64,000 nucleotides of DNA, taken from positions 62,001 to 126,000 of the forward strand of contig NZ_FPAJ01000007.1 of NCBI RefSeq assembly GCF_900116285.1. The letters run 5' to 3'. Positions 32,520 to 42,479 of this stretch are shown piece after piece. Source of the stretch: Sulfitobacter marinus (lineage in GTDB: Bacteria; Pseudomonadota; Alphaproteobacteria; Rhodobacterales; Rhodobacteraceae). A program made the position numbers and the translations under genes. Below the pieces are notes generated by a model. The model searched no databases, was not told where the DNA came from, and saw only the letters and a program-made list of their open reading frames with translations. How positions within the stretch are numbered: position 1 is the stretch's first letter; each line of letters begins with the position of its first letter.

Positions 32520-35500
32520 TTGCGGTTTTCCAAACTCAGACTGACGGGCTTTAAAAGCTTTGTTGATCCAACGGACCTGATCATCGCAGATGGTCTGACA
32601 GGTGTGGTTGGCCCCAATGGCTGTGGCAAATCGAACCTGCTCGAGGCATTGCGGTGGGTGATGGGGGAAAACCGTCCGACTGCCATGCGCGGTGGCGGCA
32701 TGGAAGATGTGATCTTTGCCGGTGCCTCGACCCGCCCTGCGCGCAACTTTGCCGAAGTCGCCCTGCATATCGACAACACCGAACGACTGGCCCCGGCTGG
32801 GTTCAACGATGCCGATCAGATTGAAATCGTGCGCCGTATCACGCGGGATGTTGGCAGTGCCTATAAGGCGGCTGGCAAAGACGTACGCGCCCGCGATGTC
32901 CAGATGCTGTTTGCAGATGCCTCGACCGGGGCGCATTCGCCAGCCTTGGTACGGCAAGGCCAGATTTCGGAACTGATCAACGCCAAACCCAAGAACCGCC
33001 GCCGCATTCTGGAAGAGGCTGCCGGGATTTCTGGGCTATATGCGCGGCGCCACGAGGCCGAGCTGAAACTGAATGCTGCCGAGGCAAACCTCGCCCGTGT
33101 TGATGATGTGATTGAACAGCTGGCGGCGCAATTGGCGCAGCTCGCGCGTCAGGCGCGGCAAGCGGCGCGGTATCGTGAAATCGGGAATGACCTGCGCAAA
33201 TCCGAAGGTATGCTCTTGTACCGTCGTTGGCGCGAAGCTGATGATGCGCGTGCGGCCGCGGCCGACGAGCTGCGCATTCGTGTGACCGAGGCGGCGCAAG
33301 CCGAAGGCGCGGTGCGCCAGGCCGCCAAGGCGCGTCAAAGCGCCGAGGATGCATTGCCGCCGTTACGCGAAGAGGATGCGATTGCGGCGGCTGTTGTTCA
33401 GCGTCTTGGGGTGCAACGCGATACCCTTGCCGATCAAGAAGCCCGCGCGCAGGAAACTATTGATGCGCTGACCAATCGGATCGCGCAACTGACCCGTGAT
33501 ATCGAACGCGAGGCTGGGTTGAACCGCGATGCGGGCGACACAATCCAACGGCTTGAGTGGGAATCAAAAGAGCTTGAGAAAGCAGGGTCCGGCCATGCGG
33601 CGGCGCTGGAAGCCACGGCTGAAACCGCCCGCGAGGCCGCATCGGTTCTGCAAAGCCATGAAGCGGCATTGTCGCAAATGACCGAGGACGTTGCCCGCCT
33701 TGCGGCGCGGCACGGATCGGCGGAACGTCTGCTGGGCGACAGCCGTAAAACCTTGGCCAAGTCAGAGAGCGAGGCCGAAAAGGCACGCGATGCTGTCGCG
33801 CAAAGCAAGGCTGCGTTGGTGAAGGCTGCGGCTGATTTCGATGCGGCAAAGACCGCCGAGGCTGCCGCCGCGCAGCAGGCTGCGGCTGCGGAAACGGCCC
33901 TGAACGAGGCGGAAGAGCAGCGTGCGCTAACGCAAAGCCGGGAGGCAGAAGCACGCGCAGAACGGTCGGAAGCGGAAGGCGAGATGAACGCCCTGCGCGC
34001 CGAAGCCGGTGCGCTGGCCAAACTGGTGGAACGGGACACTGCCGAAGGTGGGCAGATATTGGACCGCTTGCAGGTCGAACACGGATTCGAAAAGGCGCTT
34101 GGTGCGGCATTGGCTGATGATCTGCGTGCGCCTCAGGTTAACGCAGATGGCCCATCGGGCTGGGCCGTATTGCCTGCCTATGATGTGGTGCAACCGCTGC
34201 CCGACGGGGTGACGGCGCTGACGGCCCATGTGTCCTTGCCCGATGTTCTGGCCCGCAGAATGAGTCAGATCGGCCTTGTAGAGGCGGACGACGGACCACG
34301 GTTGCAGGCAGCATTGCGCCCCGGACAACGTTTGGTGTCGCCCGAGGGGGATTTGTGGCGTTGGGACGGTTTCCGGGCATGGGCAGAGGATGCGCCATCC
34401 GCCGCTGCGCTGCGTTTGCAACAGATTAACCGGCTCGAAGTGTTGAAGCAGTCGTTGGAGCAGGCCAGTCAGCGTGCCGATGGCGCGCGGGATGCGCATG
34501 AAGCATTGCAACAGACCCTGAGTGCGCAAACTCAGGCGGACAAGCTGGCCCGCGATGCCCGCCGGGATGCTGATCGGGCGGTTGCGGATGCTGGCCGTGC
34601 GCTGAGTCGGGCCGAGGCCGATCGCAATCTCGCAGAGGGCCGGCTGGAGAGCCTTGGGCTGGCGGTATCGCGCCACGAGGAAGAAGCCATGACTGCGCGC
34701 CAATCCGTGACCGAGGCCGAGCGCGCGCTTTCCGAGCTTGATGATGTGGCTGAGGCCCGCGAAGGTGTTGAAACTTTGCGGATGACGGTGGAAGGCGCGC
34801 GGATTGCGATGATGTCGCGCCGGTCTGCCCATGATGAATTGCGTCGCGAGGGCGATGCCCGGTTAAAGCGCGCGCAAGAAGTGACCAAAGAATTGAGCGG
34901 CTGGCGTCATCGTTTGGACACGGCTGAAAAGCGTAGCGCCGAGCTCGTGGAACGGAAGATTACATCAGAGGCCGAATTGAAAGACGCGAGTGCCGCACCC
35001 GCCGAGATCGCAGCCAAGCGTGATGAGTTAACCCAAGCGATCACCGCAGCAGATGCGCGCAAGGCAGAGGCGGCGGATCGTTTGTCGCTGGCCGAGGGCC
35101 TGCTGCGCGAGGCGACAGTGGCCGAGCGGGATGCAGAACGGCTGGCATCAGAGGCGCGCGAAGCGCGTGCCCGCTCTGAGGCGCGCGGGGATGCGGCCAA
35201 AGAAACGGTGGCCTATGCTGCGGAACGCATCGCCGAAGATCAGCAGATGACGCCCAATCAGTTGTTGGCATCACTGGACATGGACCCTGAAAAAATGCCG
35301 GGATCTGATGCGTTGGAGGCTGATGTGAACCGGCTGAAACGCCAGCGAGAGGCGTTGGGTGCCGTGAACCTGCGCGCCGAAGAAGATGCCCGCGAAGTTC
35401 AGGAAGAGCATGATAACCTAGCCACCGAGAAAGAAGACCTGACCGAGGCGATCAAGACATTGCGCAGTGGCATTTCCAGCCTGAACCGAGAGGGGCGCGA

Positions 35501-35975
35501 GCGTCTTTTGACGGCGTTTGAACAGGTCAATAACAACTTTTCGATGCTGTTTAGGCATCTGTTTAATGGCGGTGAAGCGAATTTGGTCATGGTTGAATCC
35601 GACGATCCGTTGGAGGCCGGGCTTGAGATTATGTGCCAGCCTCCGGGCAAAAAGCTGAGCACGCTGAGCCTGTTGTCCGGGGGGGAGCAAACCCTGACCG
35701 CAATGGCGTTAATCTTCGCGGTATTCTTGGCCAACCCGGCCCCAATTTGTGTGCTGGACGAGGTTGACGCACCGCTGGACGACGCCAACGTGACGCGGTT
35801 TTGCGATCTACTGGACGAAATGTGTCGCCAGACCAATACGCGGTTTTTGATCATCACCCACCACGCAGTTACCATGGCCCGGATGGACCGGCTGTTTGGC
35901 GTCACGATGGCCGAACAGGGCGTTAGCCAACTGGTGTCGGTTGATCTGAAGAAAGCCGAAACACTCGTCGCCTAG
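32520..35975 (+). CDS. smc: Chromosome segregation protein SMC
   Basis: A 1151-residue SMC ATPase that compacts and segregates the chromosome. It has Walker A GPNGCGKSN (residues about 30-38), two long coiled-coil arms around a hinge near residues 510-620, the signature LLSGGEQTL and Walker B ICVLDEVDAPLDD. The frame opens at 32469, but TTG 32520 (then RFSKLRLTGFKSF) matches the family N-terminus and has GAGGG five bases upstream; a TTG start would limit its level. ScpA/ScpB are not in the window. Confidence 0.94.
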   Translation: MRFSKLRLTGFKSFVDPTDLIIADGLTGVVGPNGCGKSNLLEALRWVMGENRPTAMRGGGMEDVIFAGASTRPARNFAEVALHIDNTERLAPAGFNDADQIEIVRRITRDVGSAYKAAGKDVRARDVQMLFADASTGAHSPALVRQGQISELINAKPKNRRRILEEAAGISGLYARRHEAELKLNAAEANLARVDDVIEQLAAQLAQLARQARQAARYREIGNDLRKSEGMLLYRRWREADDARAAAADELRIRVTEAAQAEGAVRQAAKARQSAEDALPPLREEDAIAAAVVQRLGVQRDTLADQEARAQETIDALTNRIAQLTRDIEREAGLNRDAGDTIQRLEWESKELEKAGSGHAAALEATAETAREAASVLQSHEAALSQMTEDVARLAARHGSAERLLGDSRKTLAKSESEAEKARDAVAQSKAALVKAAADFDAAKTAEAAAAQQAAAAETALNEAEEQRALTQSREAEARAERSEAEGEMNALRAEAGALAKLVERDTAEGGQILDRLQVEHGFEKALGAALADDLRAPQVNADGPSGWAVLPAYDVVQPLPDGVTALTAHVSLPDVLARRMSQIGLVEADDGPRLQAALRPGQRLVSPEGDLWRWDGFRAWAEDAPSAAALRLQQINRLEVLKQSLEQASQRADGARDAHEALQQTLSAQTQADKLARDARRDADRAVADAGRALSRAEADRNLAEGRLESLGLAVSRHEEEAMTARQSVTEAERALSELDDVAEAREGVETLRMTVEGARIAMMSRRSAHDELRREGDARLKRAQEVTKELSGWRHRLDTAEKRSAELVERKITSEAELKDASAAPAEIAAKRDELTQAITAADARKAEAADRLSLAEGLLREATVAERDAERLASEAREARARSEARGDAAKETVAYAAERIAEDQQMTPNQLLASLDMDPEKMPGSDALEADVNRLKRQREALGAVNLRAEEDAREVQEEHDNLATEKEDLTEAIKTLRSGISSLNREGRERLLTAFEQVNNNFSMLFRHLFNGGEANLVMVESDDPLEAGLEIMCQPPGKKLSTLSLLSGGEQTLTAMALIFAVFLANPAPICVLDEVDAPLDDANVTRFCDLLDEMCRQTNTRFLIITHHAVTMARMDRLFGVTMAEQGVSQLVSVDLKKAETLVA

Positions 35976-35989
35976 AGCAAGTACAGGGG

Positions 35990-36964
35990 CTAACCCCGTC
36001 CGTGCGGCGCGTAGAAGTCGATATTGGGATTGATCGGTATGATCCGGTTCGGGTTTATCGTCTCATGGCTATAATGATAATGGCGCACGATGTGATCCAT
36101 CCTTACCGTGTCGTGCACACCGGGCATCTGGTATAATTCGCGTGTATAGGCCCAGAGGTTCGGGTAATCGATGATCCGCTTGCGATTGCATTTGAAATGC
36201 GTGTGGTAGACGTTGTCGAACCGCACCAGCGTCGTGAACAACCGCCAGTCAGCCTCTGTCAGGGTGTCGCCCATCAGATATCTATTGTCGGCCAAAATCC
36301 CCTCAATCCAGTCGAGGCTGCCAAAGAGAGGGTGAACCGCTTCGTCATAGGCGGCTTGGGTCGTGGCGAAGCCGCATTTATAGACGCCATTATTGACGGT
36401 GTCATAGACGCGGCTGTTAACCGCTTCGATGTCATCGCGCAGGTGTTCGGGCCAGTAATCTGCGCTGTTGCAGGTGATCGCGTTAAACGCGCTGTTGAAC
36501 ATCCGGATGATTTCAGAAGATTCGTTTGAAACGATCGTCTCGTTGGTTTTGTCCCATAGAATAGGCACGGTCACGCGGCCGCTGAACTTTGGATCTGCGC
36601 GGGTATAGATGTCGCGAGCATAGGGGTAGTCAAACAACGTGTCACCTGTGGCACCGGGGAAATCCGTTGCGAATTCCCAACCCTCGCCCAGCATATCGGG
36701 GTGAACGGCCGAGATCGAGATGTGATCCTCGAGACCCTTGAGCGCGCGGAAGATGAGCGCTCGATGCGCCCACGGACAGGCATAGCTTACATACAGATGA
36801 TACCGTCCGCTTTCGGCTTTGAACCCGCCATCGCCGCTGGGGCCAGCGCTGCCATCTGCTGTCACCCAATTGCGAAATTTCGCGGCCGAGCGTTCGAACT
36901 TCCCGCCAGAGGATTTCGTATCGTACCATTGGTCTTTCCAGACGCCATCTACCAAAAGGCCCAT
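35990..36964 (-). CDS. Glutathionyl-hydroquinone reductase (xi-class GST)
   Basis: A 324-residue xi-class glutathione transferase. The catalytic cysteine is in YVSYACPWAHR, and the N-terminal MGLLVDGVWKDQWYDTKSSG and the central PILWDKTNETIVSNESSEI are diagnostic. These enzymes use glutathione to reduce glutathionyl-hydroquinones. A link with the aromatic pathways earlier in the window is possible, since quinone by-products arise there, but the gene is not in those operons. Its stop is 14 bp from the smc stop. Confidence 0.95.
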   Translation of the reverse strand: MGLLVDGVWKDQWYDTKSSGGKFERSAAKFRNWVTADGSAGPSGDGGFKAESGRYHLYVSYACPWAHRALIFRALKGLEDHISISAVHPDMLGEGWEFATDFPGATGDTLFDYPYARDIYTRADPKFSGRVTVPILWDKTNETIVSNESSEIIRMFNSAFNAITCNSADYWPEHLRDDIEAVNSRVYDTVNNGVYKCGFATTQAAYDEAVHPLFGSLDWIEGILADNRYLMGDTLTEADWRLFTTLVRFDNVYHTHFKCNRKRIIDYPNLWAYTRELYQMPGVHDTVRMDHIVRHYHYSHETINPNRIIPINPNIDFYAPHGRG

Positions 36965-37130
36965 TGATCACTCCTTTACTTTGTGAGGCTAAGCTATCGC
37001 GCTGTAAGATTATGGCCACAGGTATGCGCGCACATCAGCGTCTGCAAAGATGCACCACTGTTATCTTTTTCCAAGCACCAGTTGATTTCGCGCAGCTTCA
37101 CGTCATCTTGGTTAACAATGGGGGTGTAAT

Positions 37131-37490
37131 ATGGAAATTTCTCTGCCAAAGGAAATCCAAGCCGGATTAGATGCGGCGCGCATGAAGAGCTTGCGCAAGG
37201 CATCTAAGCTGCGGATTGATGTAAATGGAACGCAGCATCGGGTGCTACGCCATTGGAAAACCGGTTTTTCAATGGAAGCTGAAACCGCGCCACGGGTACG
37301 TGGATTGGTGGATCTGTACGATGGGTCAATCCATCTGTTTCAGTGCTTGATCGTCGCCGCCCAAAGAGAAGGCAGCGAGATGCAATTCGAGTTCAAGCGC
37401 GCGACCAAAGTCTCGCAGCAGCCAGCGCTTGATTTTGTGCGGGCAAATGATGCGCCCGTGGCATTGATTGCCAAGGGCACACCGGTTTAG
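37131..37490 (+). CDS. Conserved hypothetical protein (Rhodobacterales type)
   Basis: A 119-residue soluble protein: basic N-terminal part (DAARMKSLRKASKLRIDVNG), then a beta-rich core with APRVRGLVDLYDGSIHLFQC and FEFKRATKV. The layout recalls a small PilZ-like barrel but the diagnostic RxxxR motif is not evident. I recall close relatives in Rhodobacteraceae annotated only as hypothetical. GGGGG lies ahead of the ATG. It ends 2 bp from the convergent aminotransferase gene. Confidence 0.7.
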   Translation: MEISLPKEIQAGLDAARMKSLRKASKLRIDVNGTQHRVLRHWKTGFSMEAETAPRVRGLVDLYDGSIHLFQCLIVAAQREGSEMQFEFKRATKVSQQPALDFVRANDAPVALIAKGTPV

Positions 37491-37492
37491 CT

Positions 37493-38662
37493 TTACTGAA
37501 GGTCGCTGAACGCGTCACGCAGCCGATTGCAGGCTTCTTCGATACGCGCGCGGGGCGTCGCGATGTTAAAGCGCAGGAATGTATCGCCGCCTTTGCCAAA
37601 GGTTGTGCCGTGGTTCGCTGCAATGGCGGCGGTTTCTTCGACCCGTTTGGTGAACTCATCCCGGTCCATGCCTGTTCCGTCGAAGTCGACCCATGCCAAA
37701 TAGGTTGATTCCAGCGGCGTCGACTGTAGTCCGGGAATGGCATTGATGGTGGCATCGAAAATACGGCGATTGTCATTCAGATAGGTAACCAGCTCATCCA
37801 CCCATGCAGCCCCTTCGGGCGAATAGGCGGCTGTGGCCATGACCAACCCAAATGAATTTGGGGAAATCCCCATCGCATTCATTCGTTTGGCAAAAGTCGC
37901 GCGCAGCTTGGGGTCTTGGATAATCACATTGCCGCAATGCCCGCCCGCGATGTTAAAGGTCTTTGTTGTCGCGGTCATCATCACCAGACGATCCTGTACA
38001 TTGTCCATCAATGCCATCGGTGTATGGGTAATGCCGGGCATGACCAGATCGTGATGGATTTCATCAGACACCAAAATCAGATCGTGACGCTTGGCAAAGG
38101 CAACAACCTGCGCCAGTTCGTCTTTGGTCCAAACGCGGCCGCCCGGATTGTGTGGCGAACAGAACACCAGCATGGTCTCATCGCCTGTCATCTGGGCGTC
38201 ATACGCGTCAAAATCCAGCTCGTACCGGCCATCATTGTTCGCCATCGCACATTCAACAACCTTGCGGTCCGAAGCGGCGATCACCCGCGCAAAAGCGTGA
38301 TAAACGGGGGTGAACAGGACTACACCATCGCCGGGCTTGGTAAAGGCGTCGATGCACATCGAGGTGCCGTTGACCAACCCATGTGTCGTAAAGATCCAGT
38401 CCTGTTTGATTTTCCAGCCGTGACGGTTTTCCATCCACCACTGGATCGCGGACAGATATTGGCTGTCATCGCCAAAGTAGCCGTACACGCCATGGTCCAA
38501 CATGCCTTGGAGCGCGTCTTGCACAACCGCGGGCGGGCGGAAATCCATATCAGCGACCCACATGGCAATGCCAGTGTCCGCTGGCACGCCGTAAATCGGC
38601 TCCATCTTGTCCCATTTAGCGCAATGGGTGCCGCGGCGGTCGATGATCTCGTCAAAACTCAT
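37493..38662 (-). CDS. patB: PLP-dependent C-S lyase/aminotransferase, MalY/PatB type
   Basis: A 389-residue fold-type I PLP enzyme. The Schiff-base lysine is in TATTKTFNIAG. CSPHNPGGRVW and VSDEIHHDLVMPG are the other cofactor motifs, and MWVADMDFRPP is typical of the MalY/PatB group. These enzymes cleave cystathionine or other cysteine conjugates. The precise substrate is not predictable; in marine relatives C-S lyases can act on sulfur compounds. Regulation not evident. Confidence 0.9.
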   Translation of the reverse strand: MSFDEIIDRRGTHCAKWDKMEPIYGVPADTGIAMWVADMDFRPPAVVQDALQGMLDHGVYGYFGDDSQYLSAIQWWMENRHGWKIKQDWIFTTHGLVNGTSMCIDAFTKPGDGVVLFTPVYHAFARVIAASDRKVVECAMANNDGRYELDFDAYDAQMTGDETMLVFCSPHNPGGRVWTKDELAQVVAFAKRHDLILVSDEIHHDLVMPGITHTPMALMDNVQDRLVMMTATTKTFNIAGGHCGNVIIQDPKLRATFAKRMNAMGISPNSFGLVMATAAYSPEGAAWVDELVTYLNDNRRIFDATINAIPGLQSTPLESTYLAWVDFDGTGMDRDEFTKRVEETAAIAANHGTTFGKGGDTFLRFNIATPRARIEEACNRLRDAFSDLQ

Positions 38663-38726
38663 AGGTCGCTCCTGAAATATTTCGCCTGCAAGCTAAACCT
38701 AATCTGCCTGACCGCAAGCCCTGAGG

Positions 38727-38755
38727 TTGCGATGTGACACCGGTTGGCCTAAATC
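38727..38755 (+). promoter_or_regulatory. Candidate promoter giving a leaderless def transcript
   Basis: TTGCGA (38727-38732) and TAAATC (38750-38755) are 17 bp apart. The predicted start, seven bases on, coincides with the ATG of the first def gene at 38762, which has no Shine-Dalgarno in front. Confidence 0.45.
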
Positions 38756-38761
38756 ACATGC

Positions 38762-39280
38762 ATGAAACGTAACATTCTTCTTCACCCCGACCCACGCCTG
38801 AAAAAGGTCTGCGCCCCTGTCACGAATATGACGGATGAATTGCGCGCTTTGGCAGATGATATGCTGGCCACGATGTATGACGCACCGGGCATTGGCCTTG
38901 CCGCCCCGCAGGTGGGCGTTCTTGACCGGCTGATCGTTATGGATTGCGTCAAGGAAGAAGGCGAAGCGCCGCGTCCTTTGATCATGTTCAACCCTGAAAT
39001 CATCGCGGGGTCAGACGATTTGAACACCTACGAGGAAGGGTGTTTGTCGATTCCTGATCAATATGCCGATGTGACCCGCCCGGCCGAGGTCGACGTGCGC
39101 TGGATTGACCGGGACGGCAACGAACAGACCGAGACGTTCAGCAAGCTGTGGGCCACCTGCGTACAGCACGAGATTGACCATCTCGATGGCAAGCTTTTCA
39201 TCGATTACCTCAAGCCGTTGAAGCGCCAGATGATCACCCGTAAAATGACCAAGCTAAAACGCGAACTGGCCCGCGCATGA
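38762..39280 (+). CDS. def: Peptide deformylase
   Basis: A 172-residue metalloenzyme removing the formyl group from nascent proteins. All three motifs are intact: GIGLAAPQVG, EEGCLSIPD (metal Cys) and QHEIDHLDG (metal His pair and catalytic Glu). First of three overlapping deformylase genes ahead of fmt. No ribosome-binding sequence precedes the ATG, which fits leaderless translation. Overlaps the next gene by 4 bp (ATGA). Confidence 0.97.
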   Translation: MKRNILLHPDPRLKKVCAPVTNMTDELRALADDMLATMYDAPGIGLAAPQVGVLDRLIVMDCVKEEGEAPRPLIMFNPEIIAGSDDLNTYEEGCLSIPDQYADVTRPAEVDVRWIDRDGNEQTETFSKLWATCVQHEIDHLDGKLFIDYLKPLKRQMITRKMTKLKRELARA

Positions 39281-39744
39281 GCGTGCTGGACATTGTGATC
39301 TGGCCAGACGCCCGGCTGACGCAGGTTTGCAAGCCGGTCGACATTATCACGCCCGAGATTGTGCAGTTGATGGCCGATATGTTTGACACGATGTATGATG
39401 CCCCCGGGCGCGGCTTGGCGGCCCCTCAGGTGGGGCGGAGCGAACGGATTTTCGTCTTTGACGCGGGCTGGAAAGAGGGCACGCCAACCCCGATCGCTTG
39501 TGTAAATCCACAGATTATAGCACTCTCTGATGAACGTTTGACGGGGGAGGAAGGGTGCCTTTCGATTCCCGGTGTTCCGATGGATGTCGACCGCGCGGCT
39601 TCGGTGACTTTGCGCTGGACTGACCTTGAAGGCACTCAGGAGCGTAGCTTTTCCGGGGCTGAGGCGGTGATCGTTCAGCATGAATACGACCATCTGGACG
39701 GCATCGTAATCTATGATCGTGTGGAAAAGGATACGACCCAATGA
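39277..39744 (+). CDS. Peptide deformylase, second copy
   Basis: A 155-residue deformylase paralogue lacking the first copy's C-terminal extension. The catalytic motifs are all kept: GRGLAAPQVG (with Arg where GIG is usual), EEGCLSIPG and QHEYDHLDG, so it should be active. It may have distinct substrate preference. It overlaps its neighbours by 4 bp on each side. Confidence 0.93.
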   Translation: MSVLDIVIWPDARLTQVCKPVDIITPEIVQLMADMFDTMYDAPGRGLAAPQVGRSERIFVFDAGWKEGTPTPIACVNPQIIALSDERLTGEEGCLSIPGVPMDVDRAASVTLRWTDLEGTQERSFSGAEAVIVQHEYDHLDGIVIYDRVEKDTTQ

Positions 39745-40238
39745 CGGTTCGGAAAATTGTGCCATGGCCCAATGTTTGCTTGCGTACAGCCGCGGCGGAT
39801 GTGCCCGATATTACAGATGAAATTCGCGGTCTGTGGGATGATATGATTGACACGATGGACGCTATGCCCGGTGTTGGCCTTGCCGCGCCGCAGATCGGGG
39901 TGATGCTGCGGGTTGCGGTGGTCGATGCATCGCAAGGGCGGGACAAGCGGATCAGGCTGGCCAACCCCGAGATTTTGGATGCCTCCGCGATCATGAACGA
40001 ACACGACGAAGCAAGCCCAAACCTGCCCGGTGTGTCGGCCAAGGTAAAGCGACCACGCGGCGTGACGGTGCGCTATCTTGATGAGAACGGCGTTATCACA
40101 CGTCGTGATTTTGTCGGGCTCGAGGCCACAAGCGTACAGCACCAGATCGACCATTTGGCGGGCAAGATGTATTTCGATAACCTGAGCAAAACCCGCCGGG
40201 ATATGCTGCTGCGCAAGGCGCGGAAATTCAAAGGATAG
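39741..40238 (+). CDS. Deformylase-like protein lacking catalytic residues
   Basis: A 165-residue member of the deformylase fold. Motif 1 is intact ([10 protein letters not shown]), but motif 2, normally EGCLS, reads DEASPNLPG, so the metal-binding cysteine is gone. Motif 3 reads QHQIDHLAG instead of QHExDHLxG, so the catalytic glutamate is Gln. Both zinc histidines remain. It is therefore predicted to be inactive as a deformylase. The frame is clean, well coupled (ATGA) and not decaying, so a new role is likely, for example binding N-termini or the partner deformylases. Confidence 0.9.
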   Translation: MTVRKIVPWPNVCLRTAAADVPDITDEIRGLWDDMIDTMDAMPGVGLAAPQIGVMLRVAVVDASQGRDKRIRLANPEILDASAIMNEHDEASPNLPGVSAKVKRPRGVTVRYLDENGVITRRDFVGLEATSVQHQIDHLAGKMYFDNLSKTRRDMLLRKARKFKG

Positions 40239-40242
40239 CCAC

Positions 40243-41157
40243 ATGCGCGTGATCTTTATGGGAACGCCCGAATTTTCAGTGCCGGTGCTGGATGCGCTGG
40301 TATTGGCGGGGCATGATGTCGTGTGTGTCTATTGCCAGCCGCCGCGCCCCGCAGGCCGTGGGAAAAAGGACCGCGCCAGCCCTGTTCAAGCACGGGCAGA
40401 GGCCTTGGGCTTGCCTGTCCGGCATCCCGTTTCGCTTAAAACGCCCGAGGCGCAGGCGGAATTTGCCGCGCTCAATGCCGATATCGCGGTGGTCGTCGCC
40501 TATGGCCTGATCCTGCCGCAAGCCATCCTTGATGCGCCAGCGCAGGGATGTGTGAATATTCACGCCAGTCTGCTGCCGCGCTGGCGCGGTGCTGCACCCA
40601 TTCACCGCGCTATTATGGCCGGTGACGCGGAAACCGGCGTTTGCATCATGCAGATGGAGGCTGGTTTGGACACAGGCCCTGTGCTTTTGCGCGAGGCGAC
40701 GCCGATCCGGGCGACCGAAACCACAATTCAGTTGCACGACCGGCTGAGTGAGATGGGCGCACGTTTGATTGTGGATGCCTTGGCAAAGCTGCCTGATCTG
40801 GTGCCTGAACCGCAGCCCGAGGGTGGCGTGACCTATGCCGCCAAGATCGATAAATCCGAGGCACTGATTGACTGGACCAAACCCGCAGTCGAGGTCGACC
40901 GTCTGATCCGTGGGCTGTCACCCTTTCCCGGTGCGTGGTTCGATCTGGATGGGACACGGATCAAGGTGCTGGGATCATCCCTTGCAGATGGCAGCGGTAC
41001 GGCTGGCGAGGTGTTGGACGCAAGCCTGCGGGTTGCCTGCGGAACGGGGGCCGTCCAACTGACACGCTTGCAACGTGCGGGCAAAGCGGCCCAAGATATC
41101 GATGTGTTTCAGCAAGGCGCGCAAATCGTGCCGGGCACGATTTTGGGCAAAGGATAA
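40243..41157 (+). CDS. fmt: Methionyl-tRNA formyltransferase
   Basis: A 304-residue enzyme formylating initiator Met-tRNA with 10-formyl-THF. The N-terminal catalytic domain has [19 protein letters not shown], the signature [20 protein letters not shown] and Asp in [13 protein letters not shown]. The C-terminal domain is an OB fold. It starts 4 bp after the third deformylase gene, so formylation and deformylation are transcribed together. Confidence 0.97.
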   Translation: MRVIFMGTPEFSVPVLDALVLAGHDVVCVYCQPPRPAGRGKKDRASPVQARAEALGLPVRHPVSLKTPEAQAEFAALNADIAVVVAYGLILPQAILDAPAQGCVNIHASLLPRWRGAAPIHRAIMAGDAETGVCIMQMEAGLDTGPVLLREATPIRATETTIQLHDRLSEMGARLIVDALAKLPDLVPEPQPEGGVTYAAKIDKSEALIDWTKPAVEVDRLIRGLSPFPGAWFDLDGTRIKVLGSSLADGSGTAGEVLDASLRVACGTGAVQLTRLQRAGKAAQDIDVFQQGAQIVPGTILGKG

Positions 41158-41161
41158 CGCT

Positions 41162-41401
41162 ATGTTTCCATCGATAATCGGCACCGTCGTGATCGCAGGG
41201 ATCGTTGGTTACCTGGCGGAAAAGTCGGGTTTTACCCGCAACGGGATTCTGGCGTCGATCATCATATGTGTGGGCGGCGCGTTTCTGTTTTACTTTGTGC
41301 GCTTGATGTTCGGGTTCGGGTTCAATTCACCGGGGCTGAACGCGATTGTTTCATCCATCGGCGCGCTGATTATTGTCCCGTTCCACTGGCGTCGCAAATA
41401 G
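41162..41401 (+). CDS. GlsB/YeaQ/YmgE-family small membrane protein
   Basis: A 79-residue protein with three hydrophobic stretches, starting MFPSIIGTVVIAGIVGYLAE and ending IVSSIGALIIVPFHWRRK. The GxxGxxA-type small-residue pattern suits the transglycosylase-associated/GlsB family, stress-related inner-membrane proteins of unclear function. The ATG is 4 bp past the fmt stop. Longer in-frame upstream codons exist inside fmt but are ignored. Confidence 0.75.
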   Translation: MFPSIIGTVVIAGIVGYLAEKSGFTRNGILASIIICVGGAFLFYFVRLMFGFGFNSPGLNAIVSSIGALIIVPFHWRRK

Positions 41402-41403
41402 CC

Positions 41404-42027
41404 TTAGACGCGGGGCGGGCGGCCTTTGTAGACGGGCAGGTTCCACCCGAAATAGAGCGATCCGGCACGCAAAACCCATGTCACGCAGGCCCCAGCAAAC
41501 AGGGCGATGGCATCGTCATTTAGAAAAATGCGCAGGACGACGGCCGTGGCCGCCCCTGCAAAGGCGGCTGTGACGTATAGTTCGCCCTGTTTCAGAACCA
41601 GCGGCACCTCGTCCACCACCACGTCGCGCATCAAGCCGCCCATGCAGCCGGTGATCATGCCCATCAGGACCACGATGACTGGGGACTGATCTAGGGAAAA
41701 CGCGACACCTGCACCAGCGGCCACAGCCACGGCCAGTGCAAAACTATCCAGCCAAATCAATGTGCGGTAACGGCTTTCAAGCCGATGCGCGGTAAAGAAA
41801 ACCACAAAGGCCGCCGCAGCGGCGACGCCCAGATAAGCAGGGTTCGCGATCCAGAAGATCGGGTTGCGGTCCAATAGCAGGTCGCGCACCGTACCGCCGC
41901 CCAAGGCCGTCAGGCATGCGATAAACCCAAAGCCCACCAGATCAAGCTGGGCCCGGCTGGCAACCAAGGCACCTGTGATCGCAAAGACCAAGACGGACGC
42001 GTAATCAAGAAGGTCGGTCAAGATCAT
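41404..42027 (-). CDS. TRIC-family cation channel (YicG/UPF0126)
   Basis: A 207-residue protein with seven predicted helices formed by two repeats of the glycine-rich motif: [15 protein letters not shown] in repeat 1 and [17 protein letters not shown] in repeat 2. This matches prokaryotic trimeric intracellular cation (TRIC) channels. It overlaps the rnhA stop by 4 bp (ATGA), so it is the last gene of the ispH-DUF3429-methyltransferase-rnhA run. Confidence 0.92.
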   Translation of the reverse strand: MILTDLLDYASVLVFAITGALVASRAQLDLVGFGFIACLTALGGGTVRDLLLDRNPIFWIANPAYLGVAAAAAFVVFFTAHRLESRYRTLIWLDSFALAVAVAAGAGVAFSLDQSPVIVVLMGMITGCMGGLMRDVVVDEVPLVLKQGELYVTAAFAGAATAVVLRIFLNDDAIALFAGACVTWVLRAGSLYFGWNLPVYKGRPPRV

Positions 42028-42479
42028 TTGCCTTTGAACGGGGCCATGCCCGCCCTTGCCAATTCATCCGCGCGTTCATTTTCGGGATGGCCCGCGTGGC
42101 CCTTGACCCATTCCCACGTAACCTTGTGGCTTGCGTTGGCTGCATCCAGACGTTGCCACAGCTCGGCGTTCTTTACGGGCTTTTTCGCGGCGTTCTTCCA
42201 GCCGTTTTTCTTCCAGCCGTGGATCCAGCCAGTGATGCCATTTTTGACATAGTTGCTGTCGGTCACGATGGTAATTTCAGTCGCGCGGGCCAGTGCTTCA
42301 AGCGCGCTGATCGCGGCCATCAGCTCCATCCGGTTGTTGGTGGTGGCCGCTTCGCCGCCCTTCAACTCGCGTTCTTTGATAATCTTGCCGTTGTCGGTTG
42401 CGCGCATCAAAACGCCCCAGCCGCCGGGGCCGGGATTACCTGAACAGGCCCCATCGGTATATGCAGTCAGTTTCGCCAT
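42024..42479 (-). CDS. rnhA: Ribonuclease HI
   Basis: Degrades the RNA strand of RNA-DNA hybrids. The 151-residue protein has the catalytic set: Asp in [17 protein letters not shown], Glu in [13 protein letters not shown], Asp in [11 protein letters not shown] and Asp in [11 protein letters not shown]. Start ATG 42479 ([10 protein letters not shown]) is preferred over ATG 42491. It overlaps the methyltransferase gene by 13 bp. Confidence 0.96.
   Translation of the reverse strand: MAKLTAYTDGACSGNPGPGGWGVLMRATDNGKIIKERELKGGEAATTNNRMELMAAISALEALARATEITIVTDSNYVKNGITGWIHGWKKNGWKNAAKKPVKNAELWQRLDAANASHKVTWEWVKGHAGHPENERADELARAGMAPFKGK

Noticed and set aside
39277-40238. Deformylase copies as recent tandem duplications or assembly artefacts
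   Set aside because: The three proteins are strongly diverged from each other and share the ATGA overlaps, so they are old paralogues.
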